Assembly: GCA_011364985.1 (NCBI GenBank)
Contig: RDOC01000001.1
Span: 155,124-219,123 of the forward strand
Source: Candidatus Thorarchaeota archaeon
Lineage (GTDB): Archaea; Asgardarchaeota; Thorarchaeia; Thorarchaeales; Thorarchaeaceae
Direction: 5' to 3'
DNA length: 64,000 bases
The notes beneath the pieces are model-generated. The model was given only the letters and a program-made list of their open reading frames with translations, was not told where the DNA came from and did not search any database. Positions 21,501 through 29,680 of the stretch are shown here, one piece after another. The position numbers and the translations under genes are program-made. Numbering within the stretch: position 1 is the first letter of the stretch; every line of letters begins with the position of its first letter.

Positions 21501-24500
21501 GACCAACTAACGGATGGTGAAGAGGTCCTCTACACGCTCACCGATCCCAGCGACAATGATGACGACGATGACACGATTCTCGATGGTCAAGACGACCAGG
21601 ACAACGATGGCCTAACAAACATAGAGGAACTGCGGATCTATAACACGAATGCCACCAATTGGGATACCGACGGAGACATGATCCGCGACGGGCTTGAGAT
21701 TCAGATAGGGCTGAATGCGACAAACTTTGACACGGATGGGGATGGGATCTATGATGGATGGTTCGATGAGGATGGGGACGGAATCTATGACCCTGAAGAG
21801 CTAGGAGAAGATGTGGATGCAGATGGCATTGTTGACCCTGAAGAAACCGACCCGAACAACGCAGATTCCGACGGGGATGAGTTAGATGATTATGAGGAAT
21901 ACTTAGTGGGCACGAATCCGTTGAAACCAGATTCGGACGAAGATTTGCTGCTTGATGGTCAGGAGGTTCTTCACTTCGGGACGAATCCGCTTTCAAACGA
22001 CACTGATGGAGATCTCCTTGATGACTATATTGAGGTGAATGTTACCCTTACCGACCCAACTAATATGTGGTTCAATGGCACTCACACGGATTACCAAATT
22101 GACTCGGATAATGACATGCTGTCAAATGGTGACGAAATCTACATCTATGACACTAGCCCCGGCGACTTCGACTCCGATGACGACCTCATTGGAGATGGCG
22201 AAGAGATACTTGTCTATGGCTCAGACCCGCTAAAATGGGACTCCGATGGAGACCTGCTATCGGACTACGATGAGATTATGAGATACGGGACGAACCCCGC
22301 GGCCCAGGACTCTGACGCAGATCAGGTCGATGACTATTCGGAGATTGTGATTCTTGGCACTGATCCGAACCTATGGAGCACAGCAGGCAACGGCACTTCA
22401 GACTATGACCGAGATGAGGATGGAGATGGTCTAAGCAACGGTCTCGAACTCTATGGTTACCACAGCAATGCCACGTCTTCTGACACTGATGGAGATGAAT
22501 TGGAAGATGGCATAGAGGTCTATCTCGCAGGGAGCAGCCCGACCGACAAAGACACTGACGATGACGGTGTTAGTGACTACTTAGAATACATGGTCTACCA
22601 CACAGACGCTTCGGGCTCGGATTCAGACTCAGACGATTTGACGGACTACTATGAAATCTACGTGTCCCTTACGAGTCCTACTGACTGGGACTCAGACGAT
22701 GACCAGCTCTCTGACGGTGACGAGGTGAATGAATATGGGACAGACCCCAAGGCAGCGGACTCGGACAACGACCAGCTCAATGACAGAAGGGAGCTGTTTG
22801 AGGTTGGTACCGACCCCTTGCTCAACGATACTGACGGAGACACCCTCAGTGACTACGAAGAATGGGTTATTTACGGTACAGACCCGCTAGTGGCCGATGC
22901 AGACGAAGATGGACTTAACGACGCAGAAGAAATAGAGAACGGAACTGACCCAGAGAATGAAGACTCCGACTTTGATTCCCTTAGCGATTATGATGAGGTC
23001 AATATCTACGAAACCAGTCCTATTAACGCAGACACAGACTTTGATAACCTTGCAGATAGTGATGAAATATTCAATAGCAAGACCGATCCCAATCGCGCGG
23101 ACACCGATGGGGACTCAATCCCGGATGACCTTGATGATAAGGACGCCGATGGAATAAGCAACTTCGATGAGATCTACGTGTATGAAACCAACTGCACTCT
23201 CTTTGACACCGACGGGGATATGCTAGGGGATGGCTATGAAATCGCACAAAATCCATGGGTAACCGACCCGAATGAGGTTGATACCGATGATGATTTGCTT
23301 AGCGACTGGGATGAAATCTTCATGTGGTCTAGCAATCCAACACGCAAGGATACCGACGGGGATCTCCTCCAAGATGGTGAGGAAGTTCTGACCTGGCACA
23401 CCGACCCTAACCTCGATGATACAGACGCCGATATGGTCAACGATTATGATGAAATCAAGGTCTTCGAAACAAACGCGTTGGACCCCGATTCTGATGATGA
23501 CAATTTGTCCGATGGTTATGAGTTGTTCGTCTACAACACGGACCCCCTCAATGAAGACACAGACAATGACAGACTACTGGACGACGAAGAGGAATTCTAT
23601 GGTACTGACCCAAGAGTGGAAGATACAGATGAAGACGAACTAACAGACTATGAAGAAGTGTACTTGACGGGTACAGATCCGACCCTATACAGTACGGAGG
23701 GCGACGGAATTTCAGACGCCGACCGTGACGGCGATAACGACATGCTCACAAATTCTCAGGAGATTCGTCTGACTAAAACAAACCCTGCTAGCAATGATAC
23801 CGATGCCGATGGCAAAATCGATGGATTAGATGACGAGGATAGAGACCTCTTGACCAACTACGAGGAATGCGTCATTACTGAAACTGACCCCAGAGACAGA
23901 GACTCCGACGACGACGGTGTTAGCGACCTGAACGACGATCAGGACGGGGATGGACTCACGAATGGTGATGAGGTGCACATTTATCTGACAGACCCGCTAC
24001 GTCGCGATACTGACGGAGACAAACTGTCTGACAGAGAAGAGGTTGAAGACTACGGCACAGATCCGCTCGTCAAGGACACGGACATGGACGAAATCGAGGA
24101 CTACGAGGAGATAAACACCTATCACACCAATGCGACCTACTTTGATACAGACTACGACCTGCTCAGCGATTGGATCGAAATCTTCCTAACTGAAACTGAC
24201 CCGACGAATATGTGGTACAATGCGACTCATACGGACTATGAGATTGACTCAGATGGTGACTTCTTATCCAATGGTGCAGAGATCTACAATTACGCCACAT
24301 CACCGGGAGACCCTGATTCGGACAACGACAACTTGCTTGATGGCGAAGAAATCGCACTGGGAACGGACCCCCTTGAAGAAGACTCAGACTTGGATAATCT
24401 CATTGACGGCTTGGAAGTGCACGTATACCAAACTGACCCCCTCTCCGAGGACACCGACGAAGACCAAATCAATGACTACGATGAAGTGCGCATCTACTTC

Positions 24501-25361
24501 ACGAACCCAAACGTTGAAGACACGGATCAAGACAACCTATCAGATTACGATGAAATCTTCGTCTACTTTACGGACCCGAACTCCGGAGACTCCGATAGGG
24601 ATCAGGTCCCTGACTATACCGAAGTTGTAACCTATGCCGAGTATAACATGAATCCCTGGCAGGCAGATTCTGACAGCGACGGGCTGAGCGACAGCCTTGA
24701 ACTCTACACAATAGGCACGAACCCCGGTCTGAATGACACAGACGCGGATGGACTTGACGACTATGCAGAATACTACACCTACAAAACCTCCCCGTTGGCT
24801 CCTGATACAGACCAAGATGGCTGGACGGACTATGAAGAAGTCACCATCTACGGGACCGACCCGCTAAAGGTCGACACGGATGCAGACGGTCTCATGGACT
24901 CAATGGATTTCAATCCGCGGCTCCACTGGGTCGTGCCAATCATCGTTCTACTATTCGTTGGCGGCATCACCGCAGTAGTCTATAAACGCGTACGTAGAAC
25001 TACACGCAGAGAGGAGTACATCACAAAGGCAGAGCCTGCAAGCCTCGGTCTTGAGAAGGGGATGGACATCGCGGTGGAGTACAAGATACGCGAAGGCAAG
25101 GTGGTCTTTGGCGTGGCGATACGGAATAACTCTGCGAACCCCATGAGCAATGTGCAGGTGGTGCTTGGTATACCCGAACTGACAGATACCATCCAGAGCA
25201 AGAGCGCAGGTTCTGTTGAGCCCGGCGATAGTGCAGTGGTAGAGATCGCCTTCGAATTGCAGCCCGGCGCCGAGGGCGAGCTAGTAGGCATGGTGGAATA
25301 TGACTCCGTCGAGGGTGAGCACCGTATAGTGAACCTAAAGCCCGTCAGGATTGTAGCATAG
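18582..25361 (+). CDS. Giant surface protein: signal/TM, FG-GAP/VCBS-like beta-propeller, ~65 TSP3-like Ca-binding-type repeats, TM helix, cytosolic beta-sandwich-like domain
   Basis: GTG 18582 follows SD GGAGGAG and overlaps the upstream TGA (GTGA). N-terminal hydrophobic RILLVLLCACVLIGLQ; about 8 blade-like units (DGDNYDEMAVVTQAGVLQLYD...); repeated DSDGDxLSDxxEVxxYGTDPxxx units; HWVVPIIVLLFVGGITAVVYKRVRR; tail with VAIRNNSANPMSNVQVVLGIPE. Confidence 0.9.
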   Translation: MKRNRILLVLLCACVLIGLQALIGDPTGQSVAIIQDRSSAVVAEIAPFDTAIVWSNDTGGQVAGIAIANFDGDNYDEMAVVTQAGVLQLYDHTGNRLWSRDLMTPANDIATLDRNADGEMEIVVGTDDGFMVMTASQTVLANIALPNPVQAVDSGDLDLDTFDEVFIGCDDNHLYAYEANGTYIWEFASNGPITQVLAADVDLDSGAEVLVGSSAGKFALVETTGAVTFSVDKAYAITGVAAGNLLSGGNLEVAFGTAGGEIAVYRSAGTPEYGIYHDDAVTALHIGQLVSGGFDEMAFGTAGNELHVYNGTGSMQWNKTLAGQVNSIRFANVGGLPNNQLISGTGAGTLNVYNATGYRVVQTTLDTFQGVIAIGDIDTNGNSEYAAGTNNGIINVYGRDLDGDDLADARETLIDLTNPAEPDSDYDNLDDGEEVLQYGTDPNSDDSDSDKLKDFSEVHTYGTDPNDADSDDDLLTDWQEIYLGTDPNDEDSDGDDLTDFEENNVTLTDPLDSDTNNNDINDGADDNDGDGLTNLQEVRLTLTDPNDVNTDGDALSDYYDDEDADSLANWKEIQVGADPLDPDSDDDLLLDGAEVKIWKSSPTNPDTDGDDLTDYEEVMIVGSNPTKADTDEDTLSDYEEYVTYGTNVTNADSDYDDLEDADEINEYFTDPLDWDSDGDTLSDGDEVNVYGTDPNSVDTDLDTLSDDYEITQGTNPKKADTDGDTINDALELLTYFTNATNVDTDGDLIRDNDEIKYLAFGFDPTDSTSWGQPESDYDYDADGDLLTNGQEIYLTRTHPGRIDSDLDGTNDNLEDADLDDINNYDEINVTDTDPRNPDTDGDEVKDGDEYLILGTDPNDEDTNDNSINDYDEDPDEDNLSNGVELYITDTDPLDATTHGTTPDDEYDGDGDFLPNWFEVFRTGTDPLYNDTNDNGIFDWEEDPDNDDLTNLQEYEVWRDFGYECDPLDADSDNDQLTDGEEVLYTLTDPSDNDDDDDTILDGQDDQDNDGLTNIEELRIYNTNATNWDTDGDMIRDGLEIQIGLNATNFDTDGDGIYDGWFDEDGDGIYDPEELGEDVDADGIVDPEETDPNNADSDGDELDDYEEYLVGTNPLKPDSDEDLLLDGQEVLHFGTNPLSNDTDGDLLDDYIEVNVTLTDPTNMWFNGTHTDYQIDSDNDMLSNGDEIYIYDTSPGDFDSDDDLIGDGEEILVYGSDPLKWDSDGDLLSDYDEIMRYGTNPAAQDSDADQVDDYSEIVILGTDPNLWSTAGNGTSDYDRDEDGDGLSNGLELYGYHSNATSSDTDGDELEDGIEVYLAGSSPTDKDTDDDGVSDYLEYMVYHTDASGSDSDSDDLTDYYEIYVSLTSPTDWDSDDDQLSDGDEVNEYGTDPKAADSDNDQLNDRRELFEVGTDPLLNDTDGDTLSDYEEWVIYGTDPLVADADEDGLNDAEEIENGTDPENEDSDFDSLSDYDEVNIYETSPINADTDFDNLADSDEIFNSKTDPNRADTDGDSIPDDLDDKDADGISNFDEIYVYETNCTLFDTDGDMLGDGYEIAQNPWVTDPNEVDTDDDLLSDWDEIFMWSSNPTRKDTDGDLLQDGEEVLTWHTDPNLDDTDADMVNDYDEIKVFETNALDPDSDDDNLSDGYELFVYNTDPLNEDTDNDRLLDDEEEFYGTDPRVEDTDEDELTDYEEVYLTGTDPTLYSTEGDGISDADRDGDNDMLTNSQEIRLTKTNPASNDTDADGKIDGLDDEDRDLLTNYEECVITETDPRDRDSDDDGVSDLNDDQDGDGLTNGDEVHIYLTDPLRRDTDGDKLSDREEVEDYGTDPLVKDTDMDEIEDYEEINTYHTNATYFDTDYDLLSDWIEIFLTETDPTNMWYNATHTDYEIDSDGDFLSNGAEIYNYATSPGDPDSDNDNLLDGEEIALGTDPLEEDSDLDNLIDGLEVHVYQTDPLSEDTDEDQINDYDEVRIYFTNPNVEDTDQDNLSDYDEIFVYFTDPNSGDSDRDQVPDYTEVVTYAEYNMNPWQADSDSDGLSDSLELYTIGTNPGLNDTDADGLDDYAEYYTYKTSPLAPDTDQDGWTDYEEVTIYGTDPLKVDTDADGLMDSMDFNPRLHWVVPIIVLLFVGGITAVVYKRVRRTTRREEYITKAEPASLGLEKGMDIAVEYKIREGKVVFGVAIRNNSANPMSNVQVVLGIPELTDTIQSKSAGSVEPGDSAVVEIAFELQPGAEGELVGMVEYDSVEGEHRIVNLKPVRIVA

Positions 25362-25647
25362 AAGAACGGATATGGTCAGCAATCTCCACCACGTAGCAGT
25401 CTACATCAAGTGCAAGACAAACGAAGTCACCCATCTCTTAATGTTCTGACACCTCGCCTAGGGATTAAGGAGATTCCATCTTGTCTTCGAGTCACAGTCA
25501 TGTGCCTTGGATATCTACAACTATGATGCACACTGTTATAACGGCGAGTCTGCTCGGCCAGAGCAGATTGGGAGAAGATCAGGGTTCTATTGATACAAAG
25601 AGCCAACACTCATCCATTGCTGTCCACAGATGTTCGATTAGCCTTAC

Positions 25648-26460
25648 TTGGAGGCTCCATTATTGAATAAGAAACTAATCATCCTTGGTTCAGGAGGACC
25701 GTTCACACTTCCTCGATTCTTCTGTGAGTGTGATACCTGTGAAACAGCCCGCAGAGAACCCGCACTGAGAAGAACAAGAGCTTCTGCAGCTATCTTGGGT
25801 GACGAGGTGACACTCATTGATGCAGGACCTGACCTAGAAATGCAGCTTGAGCGCGAAAGCATCAGAAGGATTGACAATATTCTCATCACTCACTGGCACT
25901 ATGATCATGTGGCAGGTCTTGGAGCGATCAACTATCCACAGGTCATGCGCGAATGGAAACCGATAGATGTCTATGTGGAGAAGAGCTTGATATCCCATTT
26001 TGCCAAAGAACTCATATATCTGGAAGACAGAGTCACGCTTCATTCGATATCTCCAGGCGATACGATAGCACTTCCCGATGCAACCATCGAGGTGGTTAAG
26101 ACCGCCCACACAGAAGATAGTGTAGGATACATTTTCAACTCCAAGTCGAGAATTGCATACCTTGTCGATACCGCGCTACCGTCTGATGAAACCGCTCGAA
26201 GTATCAGTGATGCAGACACGTTAATCCTTGATGCCATGTTTGATTCTGCAGACATCGAATGGAGGCATTTCACTGTCCACGGAGCCATTGACTTCTGGAA
26301 AAGCAGTGGTCCTGAGAGATGCATTCTGACGCATCTTGCATGCCATAAATGGGCAAACTGGCACTGGATTGCGGGGTTCACATGCAAGGAGAGGCTACAA
26401 ATAGAAAGACAGAATCCCGGACTCCAATTTGCTTATGATGGATTGGAAATCTCTCTATGA
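25648..26460 (+). CDS. PhnP-like metallo-beta-lactamase-fold hydrolase
   Basis: LGSGGPFTLPRFFCECDTCETAR, ITHWHYDHVAGL, VDTALP, ILTHLACHKW. Confidence 0.75.
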   Translation: MEAPLLNKKLIILGSGGPFTLPRFFCECDTCETARREPALRRTRASAAILGDEVTLIDAGPDLEMQLERESIRRIDNILITHWHYDHVAGLGAINYPQVMREWKPIDVYVEKSLISHFAKELIYLEDRVTLHSISPGDTIALPDATIEVVKTAHTEDSVGYIFNSKSRIAYLVDTALPSDETARSISDADTLILDAMFDSADIEWRHFTVHGAIDFWKSSGPERCILTHLACHKWANWHWIAGFTCKERLQIERQNPGLQFAYDGLEISL

Positions 26461-26768
26461 GCTAGAAGACTATCTCACTCTCTTCACAGGAGCAACGTCG
26501 AACCATTCGGAACAAACACTAACCATACTTCATCTCTGGAACAGATTGCCATTGCATTTTTGATGGTCGGTGTCATCTTTGGAAGGATAATTGGCATTTA
26601 TGGCGGATTCAAGTCCTACCATAAAGAGGCATATCCCTATCTGGCAGTCTTGTGTCTCATTCCGGTCATTGTAGTGTCGTTCTAGTATCTCCTTCGATGA
26701 GAGGAATCAGTATCCGATGAAGTAAGAGATTCAACACTCATAAGGAGGAACTTCCTTAGTTCTAGGTC

Positions 26769-27482
26769 ATGTCATTCATTCTCTTTGTCACGCTATTCTG
26801 GGTCTTTGCAGTCATTGCCATTCTCCTTAGAGCCATACCCAAGTTCGAGATTAGAACCCCGATCGGCGCATCAATCAAGGCAATTCCGGGAGTCTTGGCT
26901 GTTGTCTTCATTCTGCGGATGCAACCTGATCCGGTCTTCTTCTATTCGATTCTGGCCATTGCCTTGTTCTTTTGCGCGTGCGGAGACTTCAGCATCGAGT
27001 TCAAGCTCATTGCAGGACTTGGTTGTTTCCTCATATCACATATCTTCTATGTCATAAACTTCCTTCTGCTTAGTATCACAATTGGACTAACTCCTATTCC
27101 GATCCTAGCCTTCGTCATCTGCTTGGCGGCATTGATGGTCTACATATTCTTCTATCACAGATATCTCAAAACTTCTGAGACAGAAATCCCCAGACCTATG
27201 CTTCGAGCAGTGGACTTCTATGCCTTCATGATCTCTCTAACACTCAGTGCATCGCTTCTCTTGTGGCTATCTTCAGAGCTAATCAACGGCGCCTATGTAT
27301 TCCTTGGAGCGCTGTTTTTCGTGATATCGGACTCGATGATCGGAATCAGGGAATTTCATCACCAGTCTGCACGACAGGAAATCCAAGAACTGCTGATTCT
27401 GGTGACCTATTACCTGGCAATCTTCTTGCTGGCTGTTGGAACATTCCAGAGCATCCATGCAACCATTTTCACAATGCCATAG
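26769..27482 (+). CDS. YhhN family membrane protein (lysoplasmalogenase-like)
   Basis: KAIPGVLAVVFI, ALFFCACGDFSIEF, GCFLISHIFYVINF, ALFFVISDSMIGIREF, multiple TM helices. Confidence 0.65.
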   Translation: MSFILFVTLFWVFAVIAILLRAIPKFEIRTPIGASIKAIPGVLAVVFILRMQPDPVFFYSILAIALFFCACGDFSIEFKLIAGLGCFLISHIFYVINFLLLSITIGLTPIPILAFVICLAALMVYIFFYHRYLKTSETEIPRPMLRAVDFYAFMISLTLSASLLLWLSSELINGAYVFLGALFFVISDSMIGIREFHHQSARQEIQELLILVTYYLAIFLLAVGTFQSIHATIFTMP

Positions 27483-27493
27483 ACTCTGATACT

Positions 27494-28012
27494 TCAACTG
27501 CTACCCGGACAAAGCATGGTGACATGGGTATTGATATCTTGTAGCTGTGCCCCGGGTGATACGAAATCGAAAGTGGTCATTAGGTTGCTCAGGCCGTCAT
27601 GAGCTTTTCTCAGCAGGTCGCCTTGAAGAACGCCTAACTCAGCGGAGCTCTCAATCGTGTTTCTCAAGCTAAGGAGAGTAAAGGCGGATTTTCGCTGTTT
27701 CTCCAGCGCCTCTATATCCTCTCGAATCATCTTCTGGATGTATGGTGGAATCGCGTTTACTGCATTGATGACAGCGACAAGAATCTGGTCAGTAAGAAAG
27801 ATGAGATAGGTGGAAATGATTGCTACCATCAACGGGAGAAGGATGATTATGAATTCTAGCCAGCGTTGCTGCTTCTTCTTCCTTGCCAAGAGTCCCTTAT
27901 CCTGCTCAAAAGAATCGCCCATGAAGTTGGCAATCGTATCAATTCGCCCTTCATAATCTCTGGCTAGATTCTTCTGGCAGCTAGATGAGAGATCATTCAG
28001 GTCGACTGGCAT
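27494..28012 (-). CDS. Uncharacterised membrane protein (two adjacent TM segments flanked by soluble helices)
   Basis: WLEFIIILLPLMVAIISTYLIFLTDQILVAVINAVNAIPPYI. Start placed at MPVDLND. Confidence 0.5.
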   Translation of the reverse strand: MPVDLNDLSSSCQKNLARDYEGRIDTIANFMGDSFEQDKGLLARKKKQQRWLEFIIILLPLMVAIISTYLIFLTDQILVAVINAVNAIPPYIQKMIREDIEALEKQRKSAFTLLSLRNTIESSAELGVLQGDLLRKAHDGLSNLMTTFDFVSPGAQLQDINTHVTMLCPGSS

Positions 28013-28014
28013 TA

Positions 28015-28167
28015 TCAATCATCCCCCCTGTCATCATCCGTAGGTTTCTTCTTGCGTACTTTGATTTCCATCTGCCTTACAAAGTCGCGATCATCAACAA
28101 TCTCGTCGATTTCGACAAGAGCTTTCTCGAGCCGCTCCTTTTGTTTCTTCTTTTCATCTTCAGACAA
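28015..28167 (-). CDS. Small charged protein (50 aa), TTG start
   Basis: Manual translation: MSEDEKKKQKERLEKALVEIDEIVDDRDFVRQMEIKVRKKKPTDDDRGDD. SD TGGAGGGG upstream; stop lies 2 nt before the ATG of the downstream gene. Absent from the ORF track (<60 aa). Confidence 0.55.
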   Translation of the reverse strand: MSEDEKKKQKERLEKALVEIDEIVDDRDFVRQMEIKVRKKKPTDDDRGDD

Positions 28168-28308
28168 TGGGGCCCCTCCAAATGATACTTCTATCAGCGC
28201 AAGCTAATCCTAATATTAAGTTATTTCTTCATCAGAAGGCGATATGTTGCCAAGGTTGATAAGATATTAGGTAGATGAGGAGCTTAAGACTCAAGGGGAA
28301 ATCCTAGC

Positions 28309-29571
28309 ATGAATCCTGACCAGCTCTTGAGCGAACTCGAAGCAAAACTCAAAGTAGTTGGGATTAAGGAGATTATTGAGCCAGAGCTTGTCAGACCGGC
28401 AAGGCATCAGAGCAGAAACCGAAGAGCTATCACTTCTCTTGAGCCCGAATTGCAGAATGCATTGGAAGCCCTGAAACACGATGAGAGACTGCCAATAGTC
28501 CTGTTCAAGATGGCTAATCTTCACCTTCTGGAAGGAAGTTTTGCTAAGGCAATAATGCTCTACGAGATTACCCTTGGAATGGATAGCAGGCAAATTCCTG
28601 CATGGGTTAACATGGGTCTTGCATATCTCCTATCAAATGAATACAAGGATGCGGCAAGTTGTTTCGGAAGTGCCCTTGCATTAGACAATGAAAATGTGGT
28701 TGCCTTGGTTCATATGTCAGTGGCTCAATGTGAGCTAGGGAGTTCTGATGCTTGCCAGAAACATCTGGACCTTGCGTTGAAAGTAGACCCAAACAGCGCG
28801 AGAGCTCGACATGGAAAGGGAATGTACCTAAAACGTCAAGGAATCTTGGAAGGGGCCCTCAATTGGTTTGCCAAGGCACTTGAAGTCGATGAGTTCTTTG
28901 TCCCTTCCCTGATGGAGCTCGGAAGAGTCCATCTGGAACTCGGACAGCACGAAAAAGCAGTGGATGACCTCAAGAAGGTCCTTCGAGTGGATCCAAACCA
29001 AGCATATGCATATGCTATTCTTGGAGATGTTTTCTACGAACTCAAGGACTACAATCAATGCCTCTTCTATTACGATAGAGCCGTTGCAATAAAATTCGAC
29101 GACCCTGCGCTCTGGATTAGGAAGGGGGACATTCACAAACTACTGAAGTCATACAAGCAGGCACATGACGCATATCAAAAGGCAATTAATGCGGATCCAG
29201 AACACGTGGAAGCTTGGGCAAGAAGTGGAGAGAACCTCCTGTGGATGAATGACCAAGATGTTGCTCTTGAGTACTTCAATACAGCTCTAGCTCTAGCACC
29301 AGATGATGCAGATGTAGCGCACAAAAGGGGTCTTGTATATTATGGAATGCAGAGATACGATGAGGCCCTGGCCGATTTCGATATTGCATTCTCTGTTGAG
29401 CCAGACAACCCAGAACATCTATACCACAGGGCATTCTGTTTGGAACATCTTGAAAGATATGCTGAGGCAAAACGCACTTGGCAGGTTGCCAAGGCACTCT
29501 ACGACGAGGAAGGTAATGATATCCGGTCTGCAGAGTGCAATGCAAGAATGAAGAGACTCTCAAGTTCATAA
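28309..29571 (+). CDS. TPR-repeat protein
   Basis: Many consecutive TPR units (e.g. PAWVNMGLAYLLSNEYKDAASCFGSALALDNEN, AYAILGDVFYELKDYNQCLFYYDRAVAIKFDDP). Confidence 0.85.
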   Translation: MNPDQLLSELEAKLKVVGIKEIIEPELVRPARHQSRNRRAITSLEPELQNALEALKHDERLPIVLFKMANLHLLEGSFAKAIMLYEITLGMDSRQIPAWVNMGLAYLLSNEYKDAASCFGSALALDNENVVALVHMSVAQCELGSSDACQKHLDLALKVDPNSARARHGKGMYLKRQGILEGALNWFAKALEVDEFFVPSLMELGRVHLELGQHEKAVDDLKKVLRVDPNQAYAYAILGDVFYELKDYNQCLFYYDRAVAIKFDDPALWIRKGDIHKLLKSYKQAHDAYQKAINADPEHVEAWARSGENLLWMNDQDVALEYFNTALALAPDDADVAHKRGLVYYGMQRYDEALADFDIAFSVEPDNPEHLYHRAFCLEHLERYAEAKRTWQVAKALYDEEGNDIRSAECNARMKRLSSS

Positions 29572-29680
29572 GGAGACTCCTACTGGGTGTGTCCTACATA
29601 GAATAAGAATAAATACAAAGAGAAATTACATCTCTCGCAATTCCAAAACGTTGTGCAGGTTGCCCTGGCAGAATATGAAG

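Noticed and set aside
19947-24815. Many minus-strand and alternate-frame ORFs in the TSP3 region (e.g. 20682-20975, 21177-21506, 21538-21996, 24163-24357, 24220-24630)
   Set aside because: They are low-complexity translations (Ser/Val/Ile-, His/Arg- or Thr/Met-rich) forced by the repeated GAC/GAT codons of the main 2259-aa frame.
19800-24900. Possible CRISPR or DNA tandem-repeat array
   Set aside because: The periodicity (~69 bp) is at protein level; DNA units are divergent, there are no identical direct repeats with unique spacers, and one continuous ORF spans the region.
25551-25567. Small hairpin CTGCTC-GGCC-AGAGCAG after the giant gene
   Set aside because: Short stem with imperfect pairing and no T-tract; expected by chance.
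26461-26684. Possible small membrane protein downstream of the PhnP-like gene (SLEQIAIAFLMVGVIFGRIIGIYGGFKSYHKEAYPYLAVLCLIPVIVVSF)
   Set aside because: A hydrophobic frame follows the PhnP stop, but the only usual start codons are inside the hydrophobic segment, so a gene is not well supported.
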